Notes: a model not told the origin generated them from the sequence alone. A stretch of DNA of 64,000 bases from Pterois miles (GCA_947000775.1 CAMQGK010000634.1:20515501-20579500); one strand, 5' to 3'. Counted from the stretch's first letter, positions 31,501 to 44,529 are shown. A program made the numbers and translations.

Positions 31501-34500
31501 TAGCCCTGTCATGGATTAGCTGATTACATTAAGAAATCAGTCATCAATCATGCAACTAGACATTAATAGCTGCACCACAGTTGGATGCAGCCATTACATG
31601 CTCATATAAATCATCACAAAAAAAATAAAAATTAAGTCATTTTCAAGCACTGGCAATAGTTTTTTCCCCTTCACCTCATTAAATCATCACACATAAGTTA
31701 TTGCATGCAAACCACATTGTTTTTGTGTAACCATGGTGAATAATGACATAAGTGTTGTCTATATTACAAACGACGTGTATGCAGTAACCACAGGGAAAAC
31801 AGAGGCAAACAACCACAAAGATCTGTGTAGTATATTAAGGATAAATCACGATAATATAATAGCGTAAAGGTGAAATATGGCTTTCAAGATTTCTGGCAGC
31901 AAGCCAACAGTTGAAGCATAGTTTTTCTTGTTTCCCATGAATATCTGTTTCTCAGCAACCCTGTCAAACCATGACATTGTGGGACTTAAGATGTACTTTT
32001 AAGGTTTGCACCGTTGTGAGCCGAGTGAGCAGAGGTATGGACTCAGCTTTACGGTGTTGGGTATCTAAAGGGTTTAACCTACATTTGGGCCCGTTTTAGC
32101 GGTGGGAATGATGGATTTGTGTCTAAAAAAAAAAAAGAAAAAGAGGGCAAAATGGGAGTTTCTCACAGCGAGCAGAGCGGGTGAGAGTGTGTGTGAATAA
32201 TCCTCACTGGGGAGTGAGTGAGTGATACAGGGGTAGTGACAAGAGAGGAACATGGGAAGCAGAGAAGTCAGTGAGTGACGCAGGGAGACCAATGAGGTTA
32301 CACACTTATATTTTGTTGATCTAGTGACCTTTAACCTCTCTTGATAAATGCTATGGACGCTAGAAAAGCCCATGTGAATCTTCACGGGATGAAATATCCC
32401 ACTTTGATTAGTTGTATATAACATAATTTGTAGGAGACAGAGTTGCTGATGCAAGACAATGAACTTTAAAATGGATTTTAGAGAAACACAACACTGTTCC
32501 AGTGTGTCCCTTCCTACTCAACAGGGAAAACACCTATTTCAACACTTCATAATTATTAATACTCACACACACTCCCCAGGTTTGGAGCAGTTTCCATTCC
32601 TCTCGCTGCAGCCCTCCAGACAGATAGCTAAGGCAAAGAGAAAAACACAAACTTTCAGTAAGTCAGTGTGTCAAAAGTTTCACAACTTTCAAAAAAAAAA
32701 ATATTTAGTCTGATGCAAACATTTAAAACTGTACTGTCCTACTCATAAGAAACACTCTTACAATGAAATATATAGGTGCTAGAGGTAAAATAACACTGCA
32801 GGAGCCCCTCAACCTATAACAACCAAGGCTACAGAGCTCTCGTTTTCTAGAAATAGCCCACTGAGAGCCTGTATGTTGAAGTACATGAGGCCTCAATCTG
32901 TCTCAACTTTCCTTCATTTGATCTAAACCTGTCCGCCACACCCCCAGCTGCCACGGGGGGGAAAGTCGGTTGAGGGTTTGTTTGTCCTGTTTTAAGTGTA
33001 CCGGTCTTGCATGACACTGATTCTCAGAGCGACATATCAGGCGAATGACGGTAAGCAGCCGGTTTAGTCCAGAACAGATGCTCGCTCTCAATAGCAGACA
33101 GCTGTCACTATTGTTGTTTGTGGTCTGCCACAACCATATTTGCAGCTGCTACTACCGCGCGCCCAACAATGGAAGGGACTAAACATCGATGGCGCGTGGC
33201 GGATAATAATGCCGCGATTAACCTTGGCGCGTGCAGTCGCCCGAGCTCCTCCTATCAATGCACGCTCTCCCCCCCCACTCTTCTGCGGATTATGTTACCG
33301 GGCACGCGCGGTACAGTATGGAGGTACCACAAAGATGTACGCTATTTTAACAGCAGGAGCTCTCGGTTCTGGATGTGACTTTATTTAGGCGCAAGCTGTG
33401 ACAAAACGACAGGTAAATGCACACCTGTGTAAGTTAATTTGGATATTGACAAACTGAGGATGTAAGGCCTATTGAAGGAGATCGGGCCACTGTCGCACAC
33501 ATGCGCAGTATAAGCTGCGGTCGTGCCTTGCGATTTCGGCAAATGCGGACCACATTTTACTGCGCATGTGTGAACCCCAGATATGACGCCATGTGATAAC
33601 CCAGCCTCCTTTCAAATCACCCTTGCAGGAAGTAGGAAGTGACTCTTAAATTGTAACAAAACGCCAGGTAAACGCACACCTGTGTAAGTTAATTTGAATA
33701 TTGACAAGCTAAAGAAGTGGGAAGTCACCCTTAAATTGTAACAAAACACCAGGTAAATACACACCTGTGTAATTTAATTTGAATATTGACAAGCTAAGGA
33801 AGTAGCTAAACTATGATGTGACCCTTTAGCCTTACAGCTGTGCTCATTATCCATGTGTTTCCAGTTTTTCAATGCCAGGTAAATGCACATCTGTGTAAAC
33901 TGATTTGAATATTGACATGCCAAGGAAGTAGCTAAGCTAGGTGGTGACTCTTATATGCAACAAAACACCAGGTAAATGCACACCTGTGCAAGCTAATTTG
34001 ACTATTGACAAGCTAAGGAAGTAGCTAAACTAGGAAGTGACCCTTGAATTATAACATTGCCAGGTAAATGCACAACTATGTAAATAATTGGATATTAGCA
34101 AGCTAATGAAGTAGCTAAGATATGAAGGGACCCTTTAGCCTTTAACAGTCATTTGTTTCAGCTTTAAATCTGATTTTGAACACTACAGCTTCTCTATGGT
34201 TATCTAAAAATCAGTGTGTGCTTTATTGTTCGTTACAACTGAGTTTCTTCCAACTTCCTAAAATATTTAGGTCCAGGCTTGGTTAAATTGATGTATGGGA
34301 CTATGAGAGAGAAGGGAAATTATAGTGTGTGAAAGATGCCTAATCTATCTTTCTCATGTATATTTTCTGTAGTCAACGGACGATTGATGTGTCTGTAATT
34401 GCAACACGTGAGCCCATCTGGTTAGAATTTGGCGCCACAGTCAAAATAGCACATGCCAATTTCTCTTTCGCCACCGAGTGACATGGATGACAGATCCGCT

Positions 34501-37002
34501 GTCACCCATGTGGCCACACATCCAGCACATGGTAACTATTACTCTCACGGTGCCTCCTTCCAATCTACTCTTTGATTAATTTGTTTTCATGAAAAAAGGG
34601 CTCTTGGTATTGTGGAGCCAAATGGCATTGGGCCTCCTCCTCTTCAGCCCATTCAGAGCTGTCCAAAACACGGGAGTGTTGGCCTATGATTTGGCCAAGC
34701 AGGCTAGCACGAGTATAATGTGCCTGTTGTCATGCTAAGCCGTCTGTCCCTCGACCCATATTCAATGAGCGTTCACAAACCCACAACCAATTACACAACA
34801 CAATTATGACTGCAAATTATATGAGGCATTCTACACCAAAATTGCAGGTTAGACCTGCCAAATACCATTATGTCATGTCTTGTTATAGCACTCAACATCT
34901 TGTAGACTTAAAGATGATGACCTTTGAGTTATCTTGCAACATAATAACTACTAATATTTTTTTTTCTCTCCAGGATCTGAGTCATGATGATGAAGGTTCA
35001 AGGTCATACACCATGAGGAGATCTCGTAGAAGTAACAAGTCTTTTAAGGTAAGGACTGTCTCCCCAATCTTCTCAAAGTTTTTATCATGCCACAATAGGC
35101 CGAAACAAATTCTGCTATCTATCATTCATTTGCAAACATCTGGACGACCCAGATCCAAAACTCCAGTGCCAACTGACATAAAAGAGAGCAAGACCAGAGC
35201 TGATGTACAGTAAATCAGCCCGGTGAATAGGCCCAATAGAAGATTTCTTACGTTCTTCGCAGTATTTCCCCTTCCAGCCAGGCAGACAGGATAACTGCCC
35301 GTCACGGTTGCAGGTGTAGTGGCCAAATCGGTCGTCCCTGGGCGTGCATTTTTTGGAACAACTTTCTCCGTAGTAGCTTTCATTGCAGATGAACCGGTAA
35401 GAGTATCTGAGCTCTGTCTGCTTTCCAGTCTGTGTATCCTGAGACCAGTCAGTGCCTACACCCAACTGTCTTTGGATAGCCATGAAGCTAATCAAAAAGT
35501 CTGGGTTGTTGGTATCTGAAAGAGGAAAAAAAGAGAGAAGGAAGTTAGAATTAATGTCTTAGCTTTACAACCTGTTTACATCCTGGGATGAAAGTGGTCT
35601 TGTGTCAAGAGCTGCATCATAAACAGCTTGTGGGTTCAAAAGTCATCAACTTTCGCTTTAATAATCTGCCCAGCACCAAGCTGCATCCCTTATCAAATCC
35701 CATACAGCTTAGATGAAAGATAAACTCAGGTTGAAATTTCCTCTTTCTTTCCGTCAGCGAAAACATTCCCAGGCCCAGTCCCCTCTTCCAAAGGGCGGAA
35801 CAGAGTAAGGTGTAAAATACAGGAAGATGCAGTCAGGGGTTTTTGGCAGGCACTGTGTATTCTCACCAAAGCCCACGGCTCTTTCCCACGACAAAAATAA
35901 ACCAGAGGAAGTTCAATTGTATTGGGTATAAGAATGAAAAAGGTGTTCTGAAGTTCATAACAAAGGAGTGAAAATGTGTGAAATTATGAACAATTAACGG
36001 GAGGGAAATGTTGAGTGACTGAGCTGTATGTAATAGCCAATAAACATTTTACTTTTTTTGTGCATGTATTTGTGCAGAAACAGTTGGAGGGTGTTAAATG
36101 TACAGGCAGAGCTCCCTCCTGTGGTGAAAAACGTTGCACTTACCTACAGGTAGATTTCCATAAGGTGAATGCCAGGCTTCAATTATTAATGAAAATGACC
36201 CCTAAGGACAAAACACATGTAATTAATTAATATCCATTGTACATTTCTTTTACGGATATCATAATCTAGGAAGGAAATTTTACATATTTTCTTTTTTTAC
36301 TGTATTTGGTAGACTGCTGATTGCTTTAAAGGGCTATTTTAATTAATGTGTCACAATGGTCATCGCATGGCCTTCTGGGTTTTGAAATGAACGACGTCGC
36401 AGCAGTCCAATCTGTTTGTCGCCAGAGTATTACCTAATGGTATGGATTAGATGAGCTGACCAATAACCGGTGCGCTCCCAAAATGCAGTTCCCACATAAA
36501 CAACACAATAGCGGTCGCTGTAAATAAAAGAAATAAAGTGGATGCACTGCTCCACGCTCTTACCGGCCATCCAAAGGTGAACGGTATCTGGATCGGTCTG
36601 GGTAAAGTGCCACTGTCCTTGGCGCTGAAAGAGTTTGTCCCCAGCACCGCTGTCATTGTACTTCCAAAGATGCAATCACCTGGCGAGACCACAGCCTGAT
36701 AGTTCTTCAAGCAAATTCTAAAATAAGTCCTGCAGTTGGGTTTGCACGCGTTACCGTTTGCCAGCAAACCTTTGTGGTTTTTAAATTCGTGGAGATCGAG
36801 CTCAAAAACACCGGATCCAAATACCTAAAAGAGAAGGAAATATGATTTAGGGACGGTGCGCTTACACATAGCTTATTCTTGATCAGTGAAACAAGTGGCT
36901 CTCCATCTGTTTCCCCCACCGGAGGAGATGCGTTATCCTCCTTCATACCTGTGTTATCAACGAGGTGCTGAATGCGATGGTAAAGGTGAACCAGGCTGCC
37001 AT
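28565..37002 (-). CDS. dll4: DLL4, Delta-like canonical Notch ligand 4, complete (11 coding exons)
   Basis: Type I membrane Notch ligand, central to endothelial tip-cell selection in vertebrates. Exons: 37002-36949, 36824-36564, 36201-36144, 35515-35252, 32627-32567, 31338-31208, 31007-30838, 30748-30529, 30149-29411, 29115-29007, 28570-28565; all are GT-AG and in phase, about 690 aa (human 685). Signal peptide [22 protein letters not shown] domain with [22 protein letters not shown] domain about 161-207 ([30 protein letters not shown]). Eight EGF repeats follow ([49 protein letters not shown] and others), then a transmembrane helix about 531-554 ([17 protein letters not shown]). The cytoplasmic tail has [26 protein letters not shown] and [12 protein letters not shown], ending in the PDZ-binding ATEV. 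DLL4 rather than DLL1 rests on tail motifs and neighbours. EGF8 carries a Gly-rich GGGGPGKPP loop. Confidence 0.97.
33140..33575. other. CpG-rich patch in DLL4 intron 4 with a 15-bp perfect hairpin
   Basis: This is a locally CpG-dense stretch (GCGCGCCCAAC, GGCGCGTGGCGG, GGGCACGCGCGG) inside an otherwise AT-rich intron. At its right edge CACACATGCGCAGTA (33496-33510) and TACTGCGCATGTGTG (33558-33572) are perfect complements around a 47-nt loop. Each contains a TGCGCA core resembling an NRF1 half-site. It may be a small MITE or a regulatory patch. Confidence 0.45.
33395..34140. repeat. minisatellite of six ~85-130 bp units in DLL4 intron 4
   Basis: Six diverged direct units begin near 33398, 33653, 33739, 33870, 33957 and 34057. 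Each has a CAGGTAAAYRCACA-type core, then AATTTGAATATTGACAAGCTA in consensus, and usually AAGGAAGTAGCTAA. All six carry CAGGTA, four carry CACCTG, and most carry GGAAGT. The first two units are separated by the CpG hairpin region. Confidence 0.75.
34974..35048 (+). other. orphan exon-like segment, opposite strand to DLL4
   Basis: A 75-nt (25-codon) open segment is preceded by a strong polypyrimidine tract and CAG (TTTTTTTTTCTCTCCAG) and followed by AAG|GTAAGG. Translated in the one frame shown it starts [20 protein letters not shown] and ends NKSFK. Its length is a multiple of 3. It lies inside DLL4 intron 4 but on the + strand. I do not recognise the peptide and cannot see partner exons, so it could be a cryptic exon by chance. 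Confidence 0.3.
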
Positions 37003-37423
37003 CCTTCTCGCTTCTCCAGGGCAGCCGCGTCACCAGCCAATAAAAGCAGCAAAACCTTCCTATTCCAAAGTATTTACACCAAGGTAAACAAATGGAAAAA
37101 AATCATATATAAATCCTTCTTCACTCCCAGGGAGTTCTCCTGTATGTAGCTCCTTGTTGGTGCGCGTCAAAAGCTGTCCAGAGAAAAGCGTCTCCAAGTT
37201 ATCCAAAAGGTGAAGAGAAGACCAATATCCACTGCTTCTTTTCTGTCAGCAGGCGTCCCCTCCTCGCGTGGTACTGTACTCCACAATGGTCACTCCGCTG
37301 CGTGTGTGCGCGCGGCTCAGTCAGAGCTTGTTTTGGTGCTGAACTTGGTGAGTCAGTGCGCCACGGACGTTCATCACTCGTCTTATTACAGTCGTGAATG
37401 AACCGTGGTGCGTCTCCTCCCAG

Positions 37424-37430
37424 ATATATA
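37424..37430 (-). promoter_or_regulatory. TATA box candidate of DLL4
   Basis: The minus strand reads GTCTATATATCTGGGAGG about 420 nt upstream of the DLL4 ATG, predicting a start near 37395. Just upstream on the same strand is TGATTGACGG (37457-37466), close to a PBX-HOX site, and a GTGGGCGGCG Sp1/KLF-like site near 37480. Confidence 0.45.
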
Positions 37431-38169
37431 GACTTGCACTGCGCTGCTCATTACATAAACCGTCAATCACTCCGCTAACGCCGCCCACTCTGCATATTCA
37501 ACCCCCTTCCCTTCCAACCCAACAACAATTATCCAGATTTAATACCCACTGGCACTGCGCGCACTGACCACCATGGATACTGGGGCGATTATTAACAAGC
37601 CCCTAACATCTGTTGACTTATTTTTAGCGCACAATGCGCCCCTGACGCACATTTTACACATTATAGGACAGTGAGTGAGGACAATGAAAGAGAGCTGAAA
37701 CTTGAGGAATAGAAAGCAGGAATTCAGTTTACTCCTTGCACCCTTTTGCCCTTGGTTCCGCTCAATTGCATGCCCAATTAGCCTTTACTACTACAGCGTT
37801 GTGCGCACTATTTCCTCTCAGATCCTTCTCTCTCAGTGGGGTCATACGTGTCTCTCCCTTGGGCTGTATCACAAACAACGAAACTAGAAATGCGACTCGA
37901 AGAAAAAACAGCCCCAGCATTTATTTTTAATTTATGACTATGAAGTTCACCTTCTTTAGGCATTTAGAAGCAAACACATCCATAATCTATATCAGATACA
38001 CTATGCAGAGCAAATGTCCTGATATAACCTTTCTAAGTGATCTACAAAATGTGTATTTCTTACTTTAATATGGAATTGTCCATAACAGTAATGGAAATAT
38101 GGTGGCTTTTACGCACGGTTACGCAGGCCTACATTGTGTCCAAACTGGGATTTTGTGCCTGACATGTTT

Positions 38170-38340
38170 TTCTGGGTGTGTTTTATCTTGTTGGCGGCGT
38201 GTGCCCCTTTATGCCCACCCATGCGTTTTACGGTTTAGAGGCAGCGTGCCTCCTATTGTTGCGGCGCGTGTCCCTCTCTCGCCCTCATGCGGGTGTAATG
38301 TGCGGGACGGGAGACATAACTATTCAGCTGTATGCAAATG

Positions 38341-38391
<51 letters not shown>

Positions 38392-38560
38392 AACCACACG
38401 CGCACGCACGCACACATACACAATCACCTGGATCCGTAAAATTGGTTTATTCTTCCTCATGGCCTTTAACAGCTAATAGGAGTGACACGGTGCCCGCGCG
38501 CAGCGAGGTTCCCAAAAGATTTAATTTGATGGCCTCAAACTGACAGTGCTGATGCGCGCG
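38170..38560. other. CpG-rich upstream patch of DLL4 with (CT)n tract
   Basis: GC/CpG-rich sequence (GTTGGCGGCGTGTGCC, GCGGCGCGTGTCC, GTGCCCGCGCGCAGCGAGG) surrounds an uninterrupted (CT)n run at 38343-38388, about 1 kb upstream of the predicted DLL4 start. No ORF with domain content is present. Confidence 0.4.
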
Positions 38561-39328
38561 ACTAATAAACTGACAGTTCCTCCCTCCTTGAATCAGATTT
38601 CAATGAGGAAAAATAACTACACACTTGTGAATATTGAAGGACACTATTAAGGCTTCTTTATAATTACCCAGCTATAATAATAAAAAAATACCATTCACCC
38701 TCTTAAATTAATAGATTCATTTTATTTACAGATGAATGTAAGGCTGAACAACCCAAAAGGAAATAGTCCATAAAAATATTAAAGTAGACGTGAAAGAAAT
38801 TCCACATAAAACAGTTTAAATACATACATGCTGTGGTTATGGGTTTGAATTAGATGGATATTTCATTGTGTTTTTTCCCTCTCTACATGGGTTGTTTTTT
38901 GATACTCTGATTGGTTGTATCTGTTATTCGATCGCCTGTGTCTCTCTCATTTACCATCTGGTGGGAGACTGGCAGCCCCAACGCACCGTTTTTCTATCGT
39001 CTGTTCATGGAGGGGGACAAGCCAATTTCCTCCAACCTGTTCATCTAAATTCTGTTTGGCATCGGCTGTGTGGTTTGTGGAAAAAGAACTACAGTAATCC
39101 TGTAATAACATGCAGAAGGATGTGTTATTTCCCCTGTTGTAGAAACTGGAAATATCATGCAGCGACACGATTTGTCCACAATTATGAAGAGGATACAGTA
39201 GGCTTCTGTGAAATGTGATAATAAGGTCACTGAAGATATTATCAAGTACCAAAACATGGAACATTACTGTGATTTTTATCAGTCTTGTGAACTGTGCAAT
39301 TATGCATCAAGTATTTTATGTTAACAGT

Positions 39329-39620
39329 AAGGGTGTAACGATACATGGATCTGGATCGATATATCAATTCCAGTGATCAACGGTCTAATATCATCAATGC
39401 AAACTGAAGACACTGATACATATAATCATCTTGAAAGGTACACCTTTATTTTGAAATTCCCCTGGCACATCTTTGTCACCATTTCCATCCAAGTGCATCT
39501 CTTTCCTACAGAGCCCAATAATACTGTTATCAAATCATACTTTTGTTGCTTTTTGTGAGTTAATATAAATATAACTGATGGTGTCAAATAGGCATATGAT
39601 ATCATCTTATCGTGGCAGTC
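39329..39620. mobile_element. MITE-like fragment, GGGTGTAACGATACA end
   Basis: AAGGGTGTAACGATACATGG followed by GATCGATATATCAATTCCAG resembles one terminus of a common fish MITE. The opposite terminus is not visible. Confidence 0.35.
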
Positions 39621-40387
39621 TTCAACAAATATTGTATTGTTGAAATATTGTTTTGTGATGAAACTTGCTATTGTGTCATTGCCTAATTGGTGGTTTGAAT
39701 TTTGATAAATGTTATGATAAAAATCTACTAAAATCAAAATGATAAGTTTCAACACATGCAAACTCTATCACTTTCCCTCCTTATGGTGTTATCTATGAAT
39801 TGATGGATGCTATATTGTGTAGAAAGTGGATATAAAAATCATTGTTTCTTGAGAGAAAATCCTGCTTTTCTGTCTGTGATTTTTCCCTTGAACTCCACAT
39901 GATCTCCAAATGTTTGCGTTCCATCCGTTTTCCTATGTCGTGTGCACCGCTGAGAGTGAAAATGGAAAGCGTCTATATTTGTTCAGTGTTTATACGAGGC
40001 CGAGACATAGTGGATGGTTGAATGCTTGTCATATTGACACACCTGTTGTGTCTCCAATGGGTCCACAGAGACACAATGGCATTGCATGGCTGTACGCCAC
40101 GTGGCTCCTCTTTGTGTCTATATGCCCTCGGCTGCTAATTCTGTCACTTGTTGACATTACGATGTTTGGTGATTCTTTGTGATTTAATGAAATTAAATCT
40201 CAGACTGAGCACAGGATCTTTGGTAAAATGCAACCAGGGTTTGATACTCTTTATAGAATGAATAGAGCTCATTGGCACAAACAGCAACATTATTCATCTG
40301 CACTTAATGTGTTTGGTTTACGTCCTGGATGGAGCTGTGATTGCAGCAGGTTTGCCCTCATTATTGAATCGCTTGTCCTGCCAATAA

Positions 40388-40437
40388 TGAATTTCCCCAC
40401 TGTGGGACTAATAAAGGAATATCTTATCTTATCTTAA
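40388..40437 (+). mobile_element. 50-bp LINE/SINE 3'-tail insertion
   Basis: Only the terminal TTCCCCACTGTGGGACTAAT, AAAGGAAT and (ATCTT)n-like tail is present. This is an extreme 5' truncation of the family seen at 51838. Confidence 0.7.
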
Positions 40438-40763
40438 TGGTGAATATTACCCAGCTTATCTCCTTTTATTGCCATATGTCTCCTGTCCAGCTATCCACTA
40501 AACGGCCATAAAACAGGGTGCCAATTGCACTTTATAGTAGCTTTAAAAGGTGAGCACAGCTGATAACACAAAACTATCCTTGCCATACGGACAAGTGAAT
40601 GATATGTGAGCTGTGTGTTCTTTTCCACACAGCTGAAACAAACCATACACAGCGGCTGTACTTCATCATAGTGCTGTCAGATGGTCTTTGCTTGCACTAG
40701 ACACACATCCCACGTGTTAATTCACATTAGTGGTCTGTTCATTTGTCAGAAAAAAAAAAAAAA

Positions 40764-40920
<157 letters not shown>

Positions 40921-42016
40921 AAATGGCTCAAGGTCAAATAGTTGAGAAGTGATTGAATGACATTGTGGAACAAATAAAAAGCAAGAAAACTTTAAAGCAC
41001 TGTTTCTACACTTTAAACACATGTTGTGTGATGGCTGCACGGAGAGCTTATCTGCTGTCAACAAACTCTTTCTGTTGTTTTATTTATAACACGCCTTGCT
41101 GAAAAAACATTGTATTATTACATGCTTATGCAATGCCAGGCAGCAACTGGAGCCTACGGCAAAACAACTGCCCTCATACCGAGGCTCTACGGACCCAACC
41201 GCAAGCTGGGACCCTGCATAATGTTAAGATGTCGCATCAAAGCCATTTGCTTTTCAGCAACACAGCTGGGTCCGACTGACCAGACTTTAATACTCTGCAT
41301 CCAAACGCTTTGATGTTTGCACGTGTGTGTGTGTGTGTGTGTGTGTGTACAAGCTTGTGGACGACGAAGAAAATCGCGTCCCACGTCTCCTCTGCTTCCC
41401 CTCTCCTGTGGGTTGTCCACTTCAGATTGTTCCGTCGGCTTGACGGATGCCTTTCCGATTGTTTGTAGGATTTGAGGAGAGAAAGCCGCAGTTCCTGTTC
41501 TCACCATTCTGGCCGGTTCTTGTGCATAAACCGCGATCTTCTGACAAGGGAAGTGTAAACAGTTTGATTGGTCAGAGAGCGGATACGAGAGTATCTATTG
41601 TTGCTGATGGAATGTGGAGAATGCTGCTCTATAAAATAAGAAAGAACAATGCTGCCATGACGTTGGCCTGCCGTTTTTGTCACCTGCTTTCTGTGAGTCA
41701 TCTCAAGAAGATGCGCAAAGGCTTATACTCTATATGTGGACGCATCTGTAACGTGGCTTGAACACCGAAGTCACAAATTTACCTAAAGGGTTTACAATCT
41801 GTACAGCATATGACACCCTCCATCCTCAGACCCTCGGTTATGATGAGGAAAAACTAAAACTAACTTGAGGAGAGGTTCAACCCATGGTAGTCTTACAACT
41901 AGTGGAAACATAGCCAGTCAAATGTGATAAATATTCAGCAATGCAAGTCCCTGAAATAGCCAGAGGTCTTTAAAATGGTTAGCTTTTAGGGCGTCTAGGA
42001 GACAGGTAGTGGGTTT

Positions 42017-42356
42017 TAGTGCTGCAACAATTACTTGATTAGTTGTCAACTATTAAATTATTCAACAACTCTTATGATACTCCATTAATTGGTTTGAGTA
42101 TTTTTTAAGAAAGAAATGTAAAAATTGTCTGATTCCAGCTTCTTAAATGTGAATATTTTCTGGTTTCTTTGCTCCTCTATGACAGTAAGTTGAATATCTT
42201 TGAGTTGTGGACAAAGCAAGACATTCAGGGATGCCATGACCGACTTTGGGAAACACTTATTGACATTTTTCACCATTTTTTGACATTTTATAGACCAAAC
42301 AACTAATCGAATAACAGAAAATAATCAACTGAACAAAGTATTTAATTGCAGCCCTA
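42017..42356. mobile_element. hAT-type MITE, TAGGGCTGCAA family
   Basis: The ends TAGTGCTGCAAC and TTGCAGCCCTA are inverted. The flanks GTGGGTTT (42009-42016) and GTGCGTTT (42357-42364) match at 7 of 8 positions, consistent with a hAT 8-bp duplication. The interior has paired ATTAGTTGTC / CAACTAATCG-type arms. Non-coding. Confidence 0.75.
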
Positions 42357-42745
42357 GTGCGTTTAGAAGTCAACACCAGCTTAGAGAGAGAGTCTCAATT
42401 TGTGGGTACAGGGACTATCTAGGACTGAAATTTGGCAATGATGACTAAAACTGTATTTTAATGCCACCTGTTATTCTGCCGAATGATCTTGTGCAACAAG
42501 AAGATGAATACTAGTCCTAACTCTGGTTGTCCAGCTCTGGAGTTGTTGTTAGTTTGTGCTGCTTCTCCGAGTGATACTCCACAAAGAGGTCAAACCACAA
42601 CTAATACATAATCCATACTGTAATTCTCCAGACAATTCAACTCCTTTTCATGCAGTAAAAAGCCATAACATGTTCAGTTTTAGACTGCAGACAGTGAGAA
42701 GAAGACTGTCATTAGCTAACACATCAGTCATTTAAAGTTTTTTTA

Positions 42746-43078
42746 GGGGCGGAGTAGCTAGTCTGTAGGGAGTTGGCTTGGGAACCGGAGGGTCACCGGT
42801 TCAAGTCCCGACATGGACCAAAAAAACTGAGTGTGAACTGGTAGCTGGAGAGGTGCCAGTTTACCTCTTGGGGACTGCCGGGGTGCCCCTGAGCAAGGCA
42901 CCAAACCCCCAACTGCTCGGGGCGCTTGTCAGGACCAGCCCCCTCACTCTGACACCTCTCCATTAATGCATGTATGTGTGTTTCAGGTCTGCATGTACCA
43001 TGTATGAGTTTAACAGAGTGTAAATTGAATTTCCCCATTGTGGGACTAATAAAGGTTGATCTTCTTCTTCTTCTTCTT
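42746..43078 (+). mobile_element. tRNA-derived SINE, family A, full length
   Basis: The tRNA-like head GGGGCGGAGTAGCTAG has B box GGTTCAAGTCCC, the body GAGAGGTGCCAGTTTACCTC matches 153-452, and the tail TTTCCCCATTGTGGGACTAA ends in (CTT)n. It is the most complete copy in the window. Confidence 0.85.
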
Positions 43079-44529
43079 TGACAGTTTCTACATGTCTTCA
43101 TTGCGGTCATGAGTCAGACACAAGTTATGTAAAAGTAGCAGAAGTACAGCAGGTGAAACAGATTTAGACTTCCCATTATGAGAATATGACAGACTGAGTC
43201 GACACTAATATATCATGTATCTGTCATATTTATCTGATCTTATTAAATCGGGCCGACAGCCACCTGTTATATTGATCAGGAGGCCCCGCGGCCATATTGG
43301 CTCTCTGTAATGCAGCTTATGTTTGAAGTCCAGCTGGGCTTTATTGTAAAACTATTATAAAGAGTGATTTAAGTGAAGGGAGGCCAGTTTGTTGCAGCAG
43401 ATTGACAGTGACGTCGATGGTAAGACCAGAGGAGGAAGGTAGATTTATGACCTGCCCTTCAGAGGCACAGGTTACTGTTCCTGGCTGTATGCCGGGTCCC
43501 TGCAAACCACACCTGAAAGAGCTCCCTTAAGGAAGTCACCGATGACCTACATAAAAGAAAGTCAGTAAAAAAATCAGCCATCATATTGGAGTCTTTCTGG
43601 ATTTCTCATTTACTCCGGTTGCAGGTGAAGGAAATGACCCGTAGAGGTCAAGCAGTTAAGATTGGTTTCTTTGATGAGCAAATGTGGAAGTTGAATATTG
43701 TAAAACGATCTAAAACCTGAAGTCTTTTATGTTGTATTTGATCTGATGAAAACAGGTTTTTGTTTTTGGCTATAAAAGACCTGCCACTTTAATTAAAGTA
43801 ACTGAAACATACTGTAGATAAATCCACAAATTAGTATTTACATACAAATACAGAAGTCAGTGTGACCTACCACACACTAAATAAAGGAACACGTCAAGTT
43901 CATTTGCTTCGTTCTGACATTTTGGCTTCACAGGAGCGTAATGCCCCTTAAAGCTCATCCGTCTGCCTTTATAATGTTCTCCCTCATGTTGTGTTTTGGA
44001 ATTTTCTTCTCCTTTCTTTGACTTTTTTTGCTGTTTACTACAAACAGCAGTGCACCAGCACTGACCTGGCCTTTTGACGAGTACACTGGCAACACGAACC
44101 AACAGGGTTGTTTAGCCGTCGTCATCGTCATCAAAACTCACCTTTCCTGAGAACACCGTGATCTGGAAGAAGGGGTCGAGGTCAACTTTATCAAGTTCAC
44201 ATGGGGTACAAATGCTTTTTTTAAAGGTTTAATGTGACCTTTTAGTTTGCTAACACAGAGCACAATAAGGGTTGGGCAAGAACGAAAGTAGTCTTAGTTG
44301 TCAGGCTATACATAATGGATTGGATTTGAGTGTAACAGAAGAAGGGCCCACTTTTAGTGAAAATCAAACCAAGCACAAAGCACTCGTGATTGTAATGAAT
44401 TGGAAAAGCACTCTCCCATTGTTAGGGATTTAAATAAAACTTATTGCACTCTGTTTACAATAAAAAAAAATAAATGGCTTCTCTGAAAATTGCTCAAAGT
44501 TGGCTGAGAGCATTTTGGAAAACCCCTTT

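Noticed and set aside
41447..41761. 104-codon + strand frame
   Set aside because: No family resemblance, no splice context, and ordinary intergenic composition.
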